Below are positions 7,937-17,008 of a DNA stretch of 64,000 nt, one piece after another (the stretch's first letter is position 1; each line of letters opens with the position of its first letter). Location: the NCBI GenBank assembly GCA_942493345.1, contig OW818695.1, positions 1,178,001 through 1,242,000 of the forward strand, given 5' to 3'. A program made the translations under genes and the position numbers. This DNA is from GWE2-42-39 sp942493345. Its GTDB lineage: Bacteria; Bacteroidota; Bacteroidia; Bacteroidales; Prolixibacteraceae. Below the pieces are notes generated by a model that ran no database searches, was not told the origin of the DNA, and saw only the letters and a program-made list of their open reading frames with translations.

Positions 7937-8839
7937 TTGGAACAAGCATATCACATACCGGTTTTGTTACACGAAAGTGTGCAAGGGCTTCGCATAAACC
8001 CGGCAGGCTGCTATGTTGATGTAACTTTCGGCGGTGGCGGCCACTCTCGCGAAATCTTCAAAAACCTGACTTCCGGGTGCCTGTTTGGATTTGATCAAGA
8101 CGAAGATGCTGCTGCAAACATCATCTCTGACCCCCACTTCTTTTTTATCAGACACAATTTTAAATACATACGAAACTTTCTGAAATATCATGAAGTTGAG
8201 GCAGTTGACGGAATTTTAGCTGATCTTGGCGTTTCGTCTCACGATTTTGATGTTGCCGAACGTGGCTTTTCTTTTCGCTTCGAGGCCGAACTCGATATGC
8301 GGATGAACCGCGATTCGGAAAGAACTGCTGCCGATGTGGTGAATAATTATCCGGAAGAAGAATTACTGCGGATTTTCAGGGAGTACGGCGAAATTCAGAA
8401 TGCCTGGAAACTGACAAAAGAAATCGTTCAGTCACGGTCTTCAAAAAAAATAAAAACGATCGGCGAATTTAAGAAAGCCATTTCGAAATGCACACCACCG
8501 TCCCAGGAAAGTAAATACCTGGCAAAGGTATTTCAGGCTTTACGGATTGAAACCAACCGTGAACTGGAAGTTTTGGAGAATTTTTTGGAGCAGTCTTTTG
8601 ATCTGCTAAAGCCGGGCGGACGGTTGGTGGTAATCACCTATCATTCGCTGGAAGACCGTTTGGTAAAGAATTTCATGAAAACCGGCAATTTTTCAGGAAA
8701 GCAGGAAAAAGATTTCTACGGGAATGTAAATGCCCCGTTCGAATTAGTAAACCGGAAGGTAATTGTGCCTTCGGATGAGGAAATTGAAAGAAACCCGAGA
8801 GCGAGAAGCGCTAAACTAAGAATAGCTGAAAAACGATAA
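7937..8839 (+). CDS. rsmH: 16S rRNA (cytosine1402-N4)-methyltransferase RsmH
   Basis: The 300-residue SAM-dependent methyltransferase starts M-E-Q-A-Y-H-I-P-V-L-L-H-E. It has the SAM-binding loop V-D-V-T-F-G-G-G-G-H-S (about residues 26-36) and the typical F-Q-A-L-R-I-x-x-N-x-E-L. It methylates N4 of C1402 in the ribosomal decoding centre. The start is TTG rather than ATG: a GGAGGA sequence (7925-7930) inside the end of mraZ sits 6 nt before it, and no ATG is suitably placed. It overlaps ftsL by 1 nt (TAATG). Confidence 0.93.
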   Translation: MEQAYHIPVLLHESVQGLRINPAGCYVDVTFGGGGHSREIFKNLTSGCLFGFDQDEDAAANIISDPHFFFIRHNFKYIRNFLKYHEVEAVDGILADLGVSSHDFDVAERGFSFRFEAELDMRMNRDSERTAADVVNNYPEEELLRIFREYGEIQNAWKLTKEIVQSRSSKKIKTIGEFKKAISKCTPPSQESKYLAKVFQALRIETNRELEVLENFLEQSFDLLKPGGRLVVITYHSLEDRLVKNFMKTGNFSGKQEKDFYGNVNAPFELVNRKVIVPSDEEIERNPRARSAKLRIAEKR

Positions 8840-9201
8840 TGGCAGAGGAAAAAGAAAATATCAGCAAAAAGAAGATTCAGCCTTTAAAAATCAGGCGGAT
8901 ACTGGGTGGCAGTGTTCTCGCCAGTGAAAAAGTAACGACACAGTTGCCATTTGTGTTTTTTCTGGTTTTGCTCGGATTGATACTGATAACCAACCGGAAC
9001 TGGTCGGAAAAAACCATTCGGGAAACGGAAGTAGTAATGGATGTGCTGAAAGAACTTCGGGCCGAATCGGTAACCCATGAAACGCGACTGATGTCGATTA
9101 ACCGACCTTCGGAAATTACACGAAGGGTGACGGAACGAAACTTAGGGCTGATTGAGCCGAAAGAACCGGCGATGAAAATAAAAGTGAAAAAGGCAGAATA
9201 A
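8839..9201 (+). CDS. ftsL: FtsL-like cell-division protein
   Basis: The 120-residue bitopic protein has a basic cytoplasmic tail (about 1-35), one transmembrane helix (L-P-F-V-F-F-L-V-L-L-G-L-I-L-I, about 36-50), then a periplasmic coiled-coil-like segment. Position between rsmH and ftsI, size and topology identify it as FtsL, although FtsL sequences are poorly conserved. It would form the FtsQLB-type scaffold that activates FtsWI. Start and stop overlap or nearly abut both neighbours, consistent with one operon. Confidence 0.82.
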   Translation: MAEEKENISKKKIQPLKIRRILGGSVLASEKVTTQLPFVFFLVLLGLILITNRNWSEKTIRETEVVMDVLKELRAESVTHETRLMSINRPSEITRRVTERNLGLIEPKEPAMKIKVKKAE

Positions 9202-9203
9202 AA

Positions 9204-11657
9204 ATGGAAATCAGGAGAGACATCATCATGCGTTTTGGCATCATCTATTTTATAATAGTGGTGCTTGCTGTTGTCATTTCTGCGAATATCCTGAAAATTC
9301 AAAACCTTAAAACGGACCGATGGAAAGAAATAGCAAAGGACATCAAAGAAAATACGACCGATATTCCTGCTTCCAGGGGAAATATATGTGCTGACGACGG
9401 AAGTGTTCTAGCTACCTCAATACCCGATTACACCATTCGGCTTGATTTGAGTACTCCCAAAATAACTGAAGTTTTTGATAAAAGTGCAGACCAGTTTGCA
9501 ACAGAAATTTCAGGATTTTTTGGCAGTTCAAAATCGCGTTTTTTGAGCCGTATGAGAAGTACGTTCAACAGTGGCGACATCAAAGCAAAGCGCTGGTTTC
9601 TTGTCGACGAAAAACGACTGAACCACAACGAACTTCAGCAATTTAAAAAGTTGCCCTCATTGAGTACGCGGCTGTTTGGTTCCGGACTAATTATCATTAC
9701 TGAAAACAAACGGATTTTACCCCACGACGAACTGGCCAGCCGAACCATTGGTACATTAAATAAAGGAGTTTTTGGCGGAATACACGGGAATATTGGATAC
9801 ACCGGTATTGAGGGGATGCAGGAAAGCTATCTGGCAGGAGAAGCGGGCAAAGCATTGAAACAAAATTTCTCCGGGCGCTGGATTGATATGCCCCTGACAG
9901 AGCCTCAGGACGGGAAAGATGTTATTACCACAATAAACGTCAACCTGCAAGATTATGCACAAAATGCCCTGATGCGCCAGATGGAAACAAGCCAAGCCGT
10001 GTGGGGAACAGCCGTGGTAATGGAAGTAGCTACAGGCGACATCAAGGCAATTGCTAATATCGGCCGCAAAGACGACGGGAAATATGGCGAAATCTACAAT
10101 TATGCGTTCGGTCATGCGGGCTGTAGCGAACCGGGTTCAACGTTTAAATTAGTTTCGCTGATGGCTGCCATGGAAGATGGCTATGTTGATACCTGCGACA
10201 GGTTTGATACAGGAAACGGCCTCTGGGAAGTAATGGGTCAAAAAATATACGATAGTGATTACAACCACGGGGGGCACGGAGTGATCAGCATGAAACAGAT
10301 TTTCGAGTTATCATCAAACGTGGGAACCGCAAAAATTATAACCAAGTTTTATACCGGGAAAGAAAAACAATTTATCGACCGTATTTATAAATTCGGTTTG
10401 AACAAGCCTCTCGGACTGGGCATTATGGGCGAAGGCATTCCGTATATTAAATATCCGGGCGATAAAGATTGGTGGAAACCATCGTTGGCTTGGATTTCAT
10501 ACGGGTACGAGATCAAGGTAACCCCGCTTCAAACCCTCACCTTTTACAATGCCGTTGCAAACGACGGGAAAATGGTGAAACCTCGTTTTGTTCGTGAAAT
10601 CCGTGAAAATGGGATTTTGCAGAAAAGTTTCCAAACAGAGATAATCAACCCATCCATTTGTTCGAAGCAAACTTTACTGAAAGCACAGGATATGCTGCGG
10701 GGCGTATGCATAAAAGGAACCGGGAAGGCACTTCAAAGCCCCTATTACGAACTGGCCGGAAAAACCGGGACAGCGGTAATTGCATACGACAATCAAGGAT
10801 ATTTGAAAGGCGGAAAGAAAAACTATCAGGCTTCCTTTGTCGGGTATTTTCCTGCCAACGACCCGAAATATTCCTGTATTGTAGTGATTGTTGGGCCGCA
10901 AGGGGCATATTATGGAGGTTCGGTTGCAGGTCCTGTATTCAAGGAAGTAGCGGACAAAGTATATGCAACGTTCCTCGAACCGAGAGATTCTGTTTTGAAA
11001 GAGCCGGTTCCTGCGCCTTACGTGAAACCCGGTTATACCAATGACATTGCTCTGTCTGTCAACGAACTTTGGCTGAAGTTGGATCAGTCTGCAGGCAAAT
11101 CGGAGTTGACAAAGGTTAGTCAGGATAAAGAAAAATTGAAGCTAGCAGAAGTGAAAACGGTAGACGGCACTGTCCCGAATGTGTTTGGAATGGGAGCAAT
11201 CGACGCGTTATACCTGCTCGAAACATCAGGACTGGAAGTGAAAATGAATGGCTTTGGAGAGGTAATCAAACAATCCATCAGTTCAGGTTCGCCAATAATT
11301 AAAGGGCAAACAATCTTGCTGGACCTGGCAATGATTTCCAATTCAGAAATCGGCATCAGAGACAGTCTTGCTCTGGTCAACGAAATGCAAAAAGACTCAA
11401 TCCAGGCAGCAGAAATTGCATCTGCTAATCTAAAAACGGAAGAAACAGCAACCGTTGAAAAAGCAAAACCGGTTGTTGAGAAAGCAAAACCAACCACGCA
11501 AAAAGCGAAGCCGGCTGCACAAAAAGCGAAACCTCAGACTAAAACAAATAAAACAACAACAAAGACCAACAAACCGGCAACCAAAAGCAGTGCAAAGACC
11601 GGGAATAAAACAACGAGCAAAAAAGCAAGTACAGCAAAGAAAATAGCAAAAGCATAA
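9204..11657 (+). CDS. ftsI: Penicillin-binding protein FtsI (PBP3-like) with PASTA domain and lysine/alanine-rich tail
   Basis: The 817-residue class B PBP has an N-terminal membrane anchor (about 8-26), a dimerisation domain and a transpeptidase domain. The active-site motifs are SxxK in E-P-G-S-T-F-K (Ser312), S-S-N near 370 and K-T-G-T near 520. One PASTA domain covers about 650-715. The protein crosslinks septal peptidoglycan with FtsW. Residues from about 735 to the end form a low-complexity tail of repeated A-K-P and T-K/N-K units resembling histone H1 or AlgP-like proteins; the tail would be periplasmic and strongly basic. Genuine FtsI without the tail would be near 700 residues. Confidence 0.92.
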   Translation: MEIRRDIIMRFGIIYFIIVVLAVVISANILKIQNLKTDRWKEIAKDIKENTTDIPASRGNICADDGSVLATSIPDYTIRLDLSTPKITEVFDKSADQFATEISGFFGSSKSRFLSRMRSTFNSGDIKAKRWFLVDEKRLNHNELQQFKKLPSLSTRLFGSGLIIITENKRILPHDELASRTIGTLNKGVFGGIHGNIGYTGIEGMQESYLAGEAGKALKQNFSGRWIDMPLTEPQDGKDVITTINVNLQDYAQNALMRQMETSQAVWGTAVVMEVATGDIKAIANIGRKDDGKYGEIYNYAFGHAGCSEPGSTFKLVSLMAAMEDGYVDTCDRFDTGNGLWEVMGQKIYDSDYNHGGHGVISMKQIFELSSNVGTAKIITKFYTGKEKQFIDRIYKFGLNKPLGLGIMGEGIPYIKYPGDKDWWKPSLAWISYGYEIKVTPLQTLTFYNAVANDGKMVKPRFVREIRENGILQKSFQTEIINPSICSKQTLLKAQDMLRGVCIKGTGKALQSPYYELAGKTGTAVIAYDNQGYLKGGKKNYQASFVGYFPANDPKYSCIVVIVGPQGAYYGGSVAGPVFKEVADKVYATFLEPRDSVLKEPVPAPYVKPGYTNDIALSVNELWLKLDQSAGKSELTKVSQDKEKLKLAEVKTVDGTVPNVFGMGAIDALYLLETSGLEVKMNGFGEVIKQSISSGSPIIKGQTILLDLAMISNSEIGIRDSLALVNEMQKDSIQAAEIASANLKTEETATVEKAKPVVEKAKPTTQKAKPAAQKAKPQTKTNKTTTKTNKPATKSSAKTGNKTTSKKASTAKKIAKA

Positions 11658-11668
11658 AAGAAAAACGG

Positions 11669-13126
11669 ATGAGGCACTTAAACGACATATTGCAGGGAAT
11701 TGAAATCGGCGAAGTTTACGGCGATTTGAATTGCCCGGTACAACAGGTTCAGTTCGACTCGCGAAAAGTTGAAGCCGACGATGTTTTTATTGCCGTCAAA
11801 GGAGTGAATGCCGATGGTCATTTGTACATCACCAAGGCAATTGAACAGGGTGCATCTGCAATTGTTTGCGAAACCATGCCCGAAATAAAAATCGACCCGG
11901 TGGTGTATGTTCAGGTAAAAGACGGACAAGCTGCAGTTGGGAAAATTGCCGCGAATTACTACGGAAATCCTTCGGAAAACCTTAAAGTAGTGGGCGTTAC
12001 CGGAACCAACGGAAAAACCACCATTGCCACCCTTCTGTATAAAATGTTCATGAAACTGGGCTACAAAACCGGTTTAATTTCTACGATTAAATATTACGTT
12101 GGAACGGAAGAATTTCCGGCTACACACACTACTCCCGATGCAATTGCAATTCAGTCGCTGATGGCAAAAATGGTGGAAGCCGGGTGTGAATATTGTTTTA
12201 TGGAAGTCAGTTCACATGCCATCCACCAGGAACGAATTGCCGGGATCAAATTTGCAGGCGGCATTTTTACCAACCTGACACACGATCATCTCGATTATCA
12301 CAAAACATTTGCCGAATACCTGAAAGCGAAGAAAGCATTCTTCGACCAACTGCCGGAAGGAGCTTTCGCTCTCACCAATATCGACGACAAAAACGGAGCT
12401 GTGATGCTTCAAAATACCGTGGCGAATAAGAAAAACTATTCGTTGCGCACCCTTTCCGATTTTCATTGCAAAATTCTGGAGAAACATTTCGACGGAATGT
12501 TGCTGAGCATTGCCGGTCAGGAAGTGTGGACACACTTTACAGGCGTTTTCAATGCCTACAACCTGATGGCGGTTTACGGTGCAGCAATTTTACTGGGCGA
12601 ACCAAACGAAGAAGTTTTGCCGATTATCAGCGATTTGAGACCGGTGGCCGGGCGTTTCGAGATTTTGCGTTCGCCCGATGGGAAATATGCGGTTGTCGAC
12701 TATGCCCACACGCCCGATGCCCTGAAAAATGTACTTACCGGAATAACCGACATACGCACTGGCAACGAACAACTAATTACGGTTGTTGGTGCAGGCGGCG
12801 ACCGCGACAAAACCAAACGCCCCGAAATGGCATGGGAAGCGGCCAACCTGAGCGACAAAGTGATCCTGACATCAGACAATCCGCGTTCGGAAGAACCGGC
12901 CGATATTATCCGGGATATGCAAGCCGGAATTGAAGCACATCAGAAATCGAAAGTGCTGGCTATCGAAAACCGCAAAGAGGCAATCCGCACGGCCTGTATG
13001 TTGGCAAAACCCGGCGATATCATCCTTGTGGCAGGCAAAGGACACGAAGACTATCAGGAAATAAAAGGAGTGAAATATCATTTCGACGATAAAGAAGTAA
13101 TCAACGAAATATTTAATAATAACTAA
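11669..13126 (+). CDS. murE: UDP-MurNAc-L-Ala-D-Glu:meso-diaminopimelate ligase MurE
   Basis: The 485-residue Mur ligase has the ATP loop V-T-G-T-N-G-K-T-T (about 109-117), the carbamylated-lysine region and the motif D-N-P-R-S-E-E-P (about 406-413). D-N-P-R marks MurE enzymes that add meso-diaminopimelate rather than lysine, so the peptidoglycan is predicted to be the DAP type. It acts in the cytoplasm on the third stem-peptide residue. It lies between ftsI and mraY with short gaps, as in most dcw clusters. Confidence 0.95.
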   Translation: MRHLNDILQGIEIGEVYGDLNCPVQQVQFDSRKVEADDVFIAVKGVNADGHLYITKAIEQGASAIVCETMPEIKIDPVVYVQVKDGQAAVGKIAANYYGNPSENLKVVGVTGTNGKTTIATLLYKMFMKLGYKTGLISTIKYYVGTEEFPATHTTPDAIAIQSLMAKMVEAGCEYCFMEVSSHAIHQERIAGIKFAGGIFTNLTHDHLDYHKTFAEYLKAKKAFFDQLPEGAFALTNIDDKNGAVMLQNTVANKKNYSLRTLSDFHCKILEKHFDGMLLSIAGQEVWTHFTGVFNAYNLMAVYGAAILLGEPNEEVLPIISDLRPVAGRFEILRSPDGKYAVVDYAHTPDALKNVLTGITDIRTGNEQLITVVGAGGDRDKTKRPEMAWEAANLSDKVILTSDNPRSEEPADIIRDMQAGIEAHQKSKVLAIENRKEAIRTACMLAKPGDIILVAGKGHEDYQEIKGVKYHFDDKEVINEIFNNN

Positions 13127-13136
13127 ACTGGCAGTT

Positions 13137-14390
13137 ATGATTTACTATTTGTATGATTTGCTAAAAGACTTTGACTTGCCGGGTGTCGGGATGTTTCAGT
13201 ACATCTCGTTTCGCGCTGGTGCAGCTATCATTACTTCCTTGTTGATAACCATGGCATTCGGGAAAAAGCTGATCGGTTTCTTGCAACGAAAACAAATAGG
13301 GGAAGAGGTGCGCGATTTGGGATTGGAAGGCCAGCTTCAGAAAAAAGGTACGCCTACGATGGGTGGTTTGATCATCCTTGCTTCCATCATTATTCCGACA
13401 CTATTATTTGCCAAACTCGACAATATTTATATCCTGCTCATGCTGATTACCACTGCATGGCTTGGTTTGATCGGGTTTGCCGACGACTATATAAAAGTAT
13501 TTCTGAAAGACAAAAAAGGACTGGCCGGGAAATTTAAGATACTCGGGCAGGTGAGTTTGGGGATAATTGTTGCCATAACCTTGTTTTTTTCCGATGAAGT
13601 TGTAGTACGCGAAAAACAACGTGATGTACACGGAAATTTCAGAAAAGAAATTATGGTTGACCAGGAAACAGGACAACCACAGGTTCAGTTTGTAACTAAG
13701 GAAACCAAATCGACAAAAACGACCATCCCGTTCATAAAAAATCACGAATTCGATTATGCATGGATCGTTTCGTTTATGGGCGAAAACTCCCGCAAAATAG
13801 CGGCATGGCTGGTTTATGGAATCATTATCATTTTAATCATTACGGCCGTTTCCAATGCGTCGAACCTAACCGATGGAATTGACGGGCTGGCAACAGGAAC
13901 ATCGGCCATCAGCGGGGCGACATTCGGAATTCTGGCGTACGTAAGTGGTAACATTATTTATGCCGACTACCTGAACATCATGTACATTCCGCATGTGGGC
14001 GAGTTGTCGGTTTACATCGCTGCATTCATTGGCGCTACCGTTGGTTTCCTGTGGTACAATTCATATCCGGCTCAGGTTTTCATGGGCGATACCGGTAGCC
14101 TGGCGCTGGGTGGAGCGCTGGCCGTCTTTGCAGTCATTATCCGGAAAGAATTCTTAATTCCTATTCTCTGTGGAATTTTCCTTGTCGAAAATCTCTCGGT
14201 GATGATCCAGGTTGCCTGGTTTAAATACACCAAACGAAAATACGGTGAGGGACGCCGGGTTTTTCTGATGAGCCCGATTCACCACCATTATCAGAAAAAA
14301 GGAATTCCTGAAGCGAAAATTGTAACCCGTTTCTGGATTGTCGGGATCATCCTGGCAGTAATAACTATTGTAACCTTGAAAATGCGATAA
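13137..14390 (+). CDS. mraY: Phospho-N-acetylmuramoyl-pentapeptide transferase MraY
   Basis: The 417-residue polytopic membrane enzyme transfers phospho-MurNAc-pentapeptide to undecaprenyl phosphate, making lipid I. Signatures are K-K-G-T-P-T-M-G-G, F-A-D-D-Y-I-K-V, N-L-T-D-G-I-D-G-L-A-T-G and the late S-P-I-H-H-H-Y. It is longer than E. coli MraY (360) because of an insertion between about residues 150 and 200 (a charged E-K-Q-R-D-V-H-G-N segment), which I believe is common in Bacteroidetes homologues. It starts 10 nt after murE and ends 3 nt before murD. Confidence 0.95.
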   Translation: MIYYLYDLLKDFDLPGVGMFQYISFRAGAAIITSLLITMAFGKKLIGFLQRKQIGEEVRDLGLEGQLQKKGTPTMGGLIILASIIIPTLLFAKLDNIYILLMLITTAWLGLIGFADDYIKVFLKDKKGLAGKFKILGQVSLGIIVAITLFFSDEVVVREKQRDVHGNFRKEIMVDQETGQPQVQFVTKETKSTKTTIPFIKNHEFDYAWIVSFMGENSRKIAAWLVYGIIIILIITAVSNASNLTDGIDGLATGTSAISGATFGILAYVSGNIIYADYLNIMYIPHVGELSVYIAAFIGATVGFLWYNSYPAQVFMGDTGSLALGGALAVFAVIIRKEFLIPILCGIFLVENLSVMIQVAWFKYTKRKYGEGRRVFLMSPIHHHYQKKGIPEAKIVTRFWIVGIILAVITIVTLKMR

Positions 14391-14393
14391 ACA

Positions 14394-15731
14394 ATGTCAC
14401 AAAGGATAGTCATACTAGGAGCAGGCGAGAGCGGAACAGGCGCAGCAATTCTGGCAAAGAAACAGGGAAACGAAGTATTCGTATCCGACTTGTCGGCCAT
14501 CAGCGAAAAATACAAACAAGTTCTTTTAACTGCTGAAATTGCTTTCGAAGAAGGAAAACATTCCGAAGAATTAATCCTGAATGCTGCTTTTGTTGTGAAA
14601 AGCCCGGGTATTCCTGAAAAAGCTCCGATCATCAAAAAGCTGAGGGAGAAAAAAATTCCGATTCTTTCTGAAATTGAATATGCCGGGAAATTTACTTCAG
14701 CAAAAATGATTTGCATTACCGGCAGCAACGGGAAAACCACCACTACCATGCTGACTTACGAATTGCTGAAAAAAGCAGGTCTTAACGTGGGCTTGGCCGG
14801 GAACGTAGGACGTAGCCTTGCCTGGCAGGTCGCCGAAGAAAATTTCGATTATTATGTGATCGAGCTGAGCAGCTTTCAGCTTGATGGCATGTACAATTTC
14901 AAGGCCGATATCGCGGTTCTGATGAACATCACGCCCGACCATCTGGATCGGTACGATTACCAGATGCAAAACTATGTAAACTCGAAATTCCGGATCCTTC
15001 AGAACCAGACCGAAAAAGACGTTTTCATCTATTGTGCCGACGATCCGGTCATTCTTTCAGAATTGAAAAAAATTAAAATAACTGCGCGCAAAGCCGCATT
15101 TTCGCTGGGAGAACCCAGGGAAAACGGGGCTGGCCTCGAACAGGATAACATGATTATTAATTGGGAACAAAATACATTTAGCATGTCAATACTTGATATT
15201 TCGTTAGAAGGGAAACACAACACTTACAACTCGATGGCAGCCGGTCTGGCCGGAATGGTGTTGCAAATCAGGAATGAAAACATTCGTGAAAGCCTGGCCG
15301 AATTTAAAGGCGTAGAGCACCGTTTGGAACGTTTCCTGAAGGTGCACGGAATCGACTTCATCAACGATTCGAAAGCCACCAATGTGAATTCAACTTGGTA
15401 CGCATTGGAAAGCATGACCAAAAAAACCGTGTGGATTGTTGGCGGAATCGACAAAGGCAACAATTACGACGAACTTTTGGATTTGGCCCGCAGCAAGGTG
15501 AAAGCTATTGTTTGTCTTGGAAAAGACAATGCAAAGATCATCAATGCATTTAAAGATGCGGTTCCCGACATTGTGGAAACCCGCAGCATGGTCGATGCGG
15601 TACGTTCAGCTTATTACCTGGCAAAAGACGGCGATGCAGTGTTGCTCTCGCCTGCCTGTGCCAGCTTCGACCTGTTTGAAAATTACGAAGATCGTGGACG
15701 CCAGTTTAAAGCTGCCGTCAGGGATTTATAA
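14394..15731 (+). CDS. murD: UDP-MurNAc-L-alanine:D-glutamate ligase MurD
   Basis: The 445-residue Mur ligase has the ATP loop C-I-T-G-S-N-G-K-T-T-T (about 104-114), N-I-T-P-D-H-L-D-R-Y and N-D-S-K-A-T-N in the C-terminal half. D-S-K-A-T-N is specific for MurD. It adds D-glutamate as the second stem residue in the cytoplasm. The order mraY-murD-ftsW is the conserved dcw order. Length is normal and nothing appears missing. Confidence 0.95.
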   Translation: MSQRIVILGAGESGTGAAILAKKQGNEVFVSDLSAISEKYKQVLLTAEIAFEEGKHSEELILNAAFVVKSPGIPEKAPIIKKLREKKIPILSEIEYAGKFTSAKMICITGSNGKTTTTMLTYELLKKAGLNVGLAGNVGRSLAWQVAEENFDYYVIELSSFQLDGMYNFKADIAVLMNITPDHLDRYDYQMQNYVNSKFRILQNQTEKDVFIYCADDPVILSELKKIKITARKAAFSLGEPRENGAGLEQDNMIINWEQNTFSMSILDISLEGKHNTYNSMAAGLAGMVLQIRNENIRESLAEFKGVEHRLERFLKVHGIDFINDSKATNVNSTWYALESMTKKTVWIVGGIDKGNNYDELLDLARSKVKAIVCLGKDNAKIINAFKDAVPDIVETRSMVDAVRSAYYLAKDGDAVLLSPACASFDLFENYEDRGRQFKAAVRDL

Positions 15732-15752
15732 TAAAGTAATCGGAGAGGGAAC

Positions 15753-16949
15753 ATGAATTTTTCAATAGGTAAAATATTTAAAGGTGACAAGGTTTTGTGG
15801 ATCGTGCTGATCTTCCTTTCGCTGATTTCGCTGCTCATTGTATACAGCGCAACCGGGAAGTTGGCGTATCGCGAAGCGGAAGGGAACACCGGATACTACC
15901 TCATGCGCCAGTTGATATTTGTCGGACTTGGCATTGGGTTGATGATCTTTTTGGTGAATGTTGTACCTGTAAAAATTTATTCCATTTTTTCCAATCTGAT
16001 GGTCGGTGTAACTTTTGTCGCACTGATTGCTGCATTTATCCAGTTCAAAATTGATGGAAGTAAAGAAACATCAAGGACATTAACTCTTTGGATGATCAGT
16101 TTCCAACCTTCCGAACTGGCTAAAATTTCACTGGTGATGTATGCCGCCAAAATGCTTTCAAAATACCAAAAAACAAAAGAAGAATTACGACATGCATTCT
16201 TCTGGGTTACTGGGGTGAGCGCGGTTATTTGCGGTATTATCTTTATTGGCAATATTTCAACTTCAGCGCTTATTTTCGGAAGTATCATGTGTATGCTTTT
16301 TGTTGCCCGCGTGCCATTAAAATATTTCTTCATGTTGTTGGCAATCATCGTTGCTTTTGGTGTTACCATCTATCTTGCTGCTGATATTTTGCCGGATATT
16401 GCACGCATTCAAACTTTTGAAAAGAGGATTGATGATTTTATATATGGCGACGATAATTCGAAGGAAGGAACGACGCAGGCCGACTTTGCCAAACTGGCCA
16501 TTTACGAAGGTGGTTTTGTAGGCAAAGGCCCCGGACGAAGCGAAGTGAGTAATTATATGGAGGCGGGTTACAACGACTTTATTTATTCCATCATTGTCGA
16601 AGAATATGGTTTTATGGGTGGAATTTTCGTACTTTTTTTGTACCTCATATTTTTTTACAGGGGAGTGGTAATTGTCCGAAAATCGGATCGTACGTTCCCT
16701 GCATTTTTAGTAACCGGATTGGTATTGGTTCTGGTTTTTCAGGCATTTATCAACATGTCGGTATCGGCCGGAGTTGTTCCGGTAACTGGGCAGCCGCTTC
16801 CCTGGATAAGCCTGGGAGGAACATCAATGTTGTTTACGGCAGTTGCTTTTGGAGCCATTTTAACGGTGAGCTACCACAATAACAAACAAAAAGAAGCAGA
16901 TGAACAACTGGTGACCATTGATACACCGGATGAAGATCAAGCATTATGA
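15753..16949 (+). CDS. ftsW: Septal peptidoglycan glycosyltransferase FtsW (SEDS family)
   Basis: The 398-residue membrane protein has about ten hydrophobic segments. SEDS marks include W-M-I-S-F-Q-P-S-E-L-A-K, D-F-I-Y-S-I-I-V-E-E-Y-G-F and the C-terminal P-V-T-G-Q-P-L-P-W-I-S-L-G-G-T-S. FtsW polymerises lipid II at the division site with FtsI. The order murD-ftsW-murG is canonical. A 59-nt gap with a run of AGTAGTAAG-like repeats separates it from murG; no promoter was recognised there. Confidence 0.94.
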   Translation: MNFSIGKIFKGDKVLWIVLIFLSLISLLIVYSATGKLAYREAEGNTGYYLMRQLIFVGLGIGLMIFLVNVVPVKIYSIFSNLMVGVTFVALIAAFIQFKIDGSKETSRTLTLWMISFQPSELAKISLVMYAAKMLSKYQKTKEELRHAFFWVTGVSAVICGIIFIGNISTSALIFGSIMCMLFVARVPLKYFFMLLAIIVAFGVTIYLAADILPDIARIQTFEKRIDDFIYGDDNSKEGTTQADFAKLAIYEGGFVGKGPGRSEVSNYMEAGYNDFIYSIIVEEYGFMGGIFVLFLYLIFFYRGVVIVRKSDRTFPAFLVTGLVLVLVFQAFINMSVSAGVVPVTGQPLPWISLGGTSMLFTAVAFGAILTVSYHNNKQKEADEQLVTIDTPDEDQAL

Positions 16950-17008
16950 TATAGTAGTAAGTAAAAAGTAGTAAGCAGAAGTGAAAGCTCAGCGCTTAAA
17001 AACATTGA

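Noticed and set aside
16950..17008. AGTAGTAAG-like repeats between ftsW and murG
   Set aside because: Only a couple of imperfect copies in 59 nt; probably chance in AT-rich DNA.
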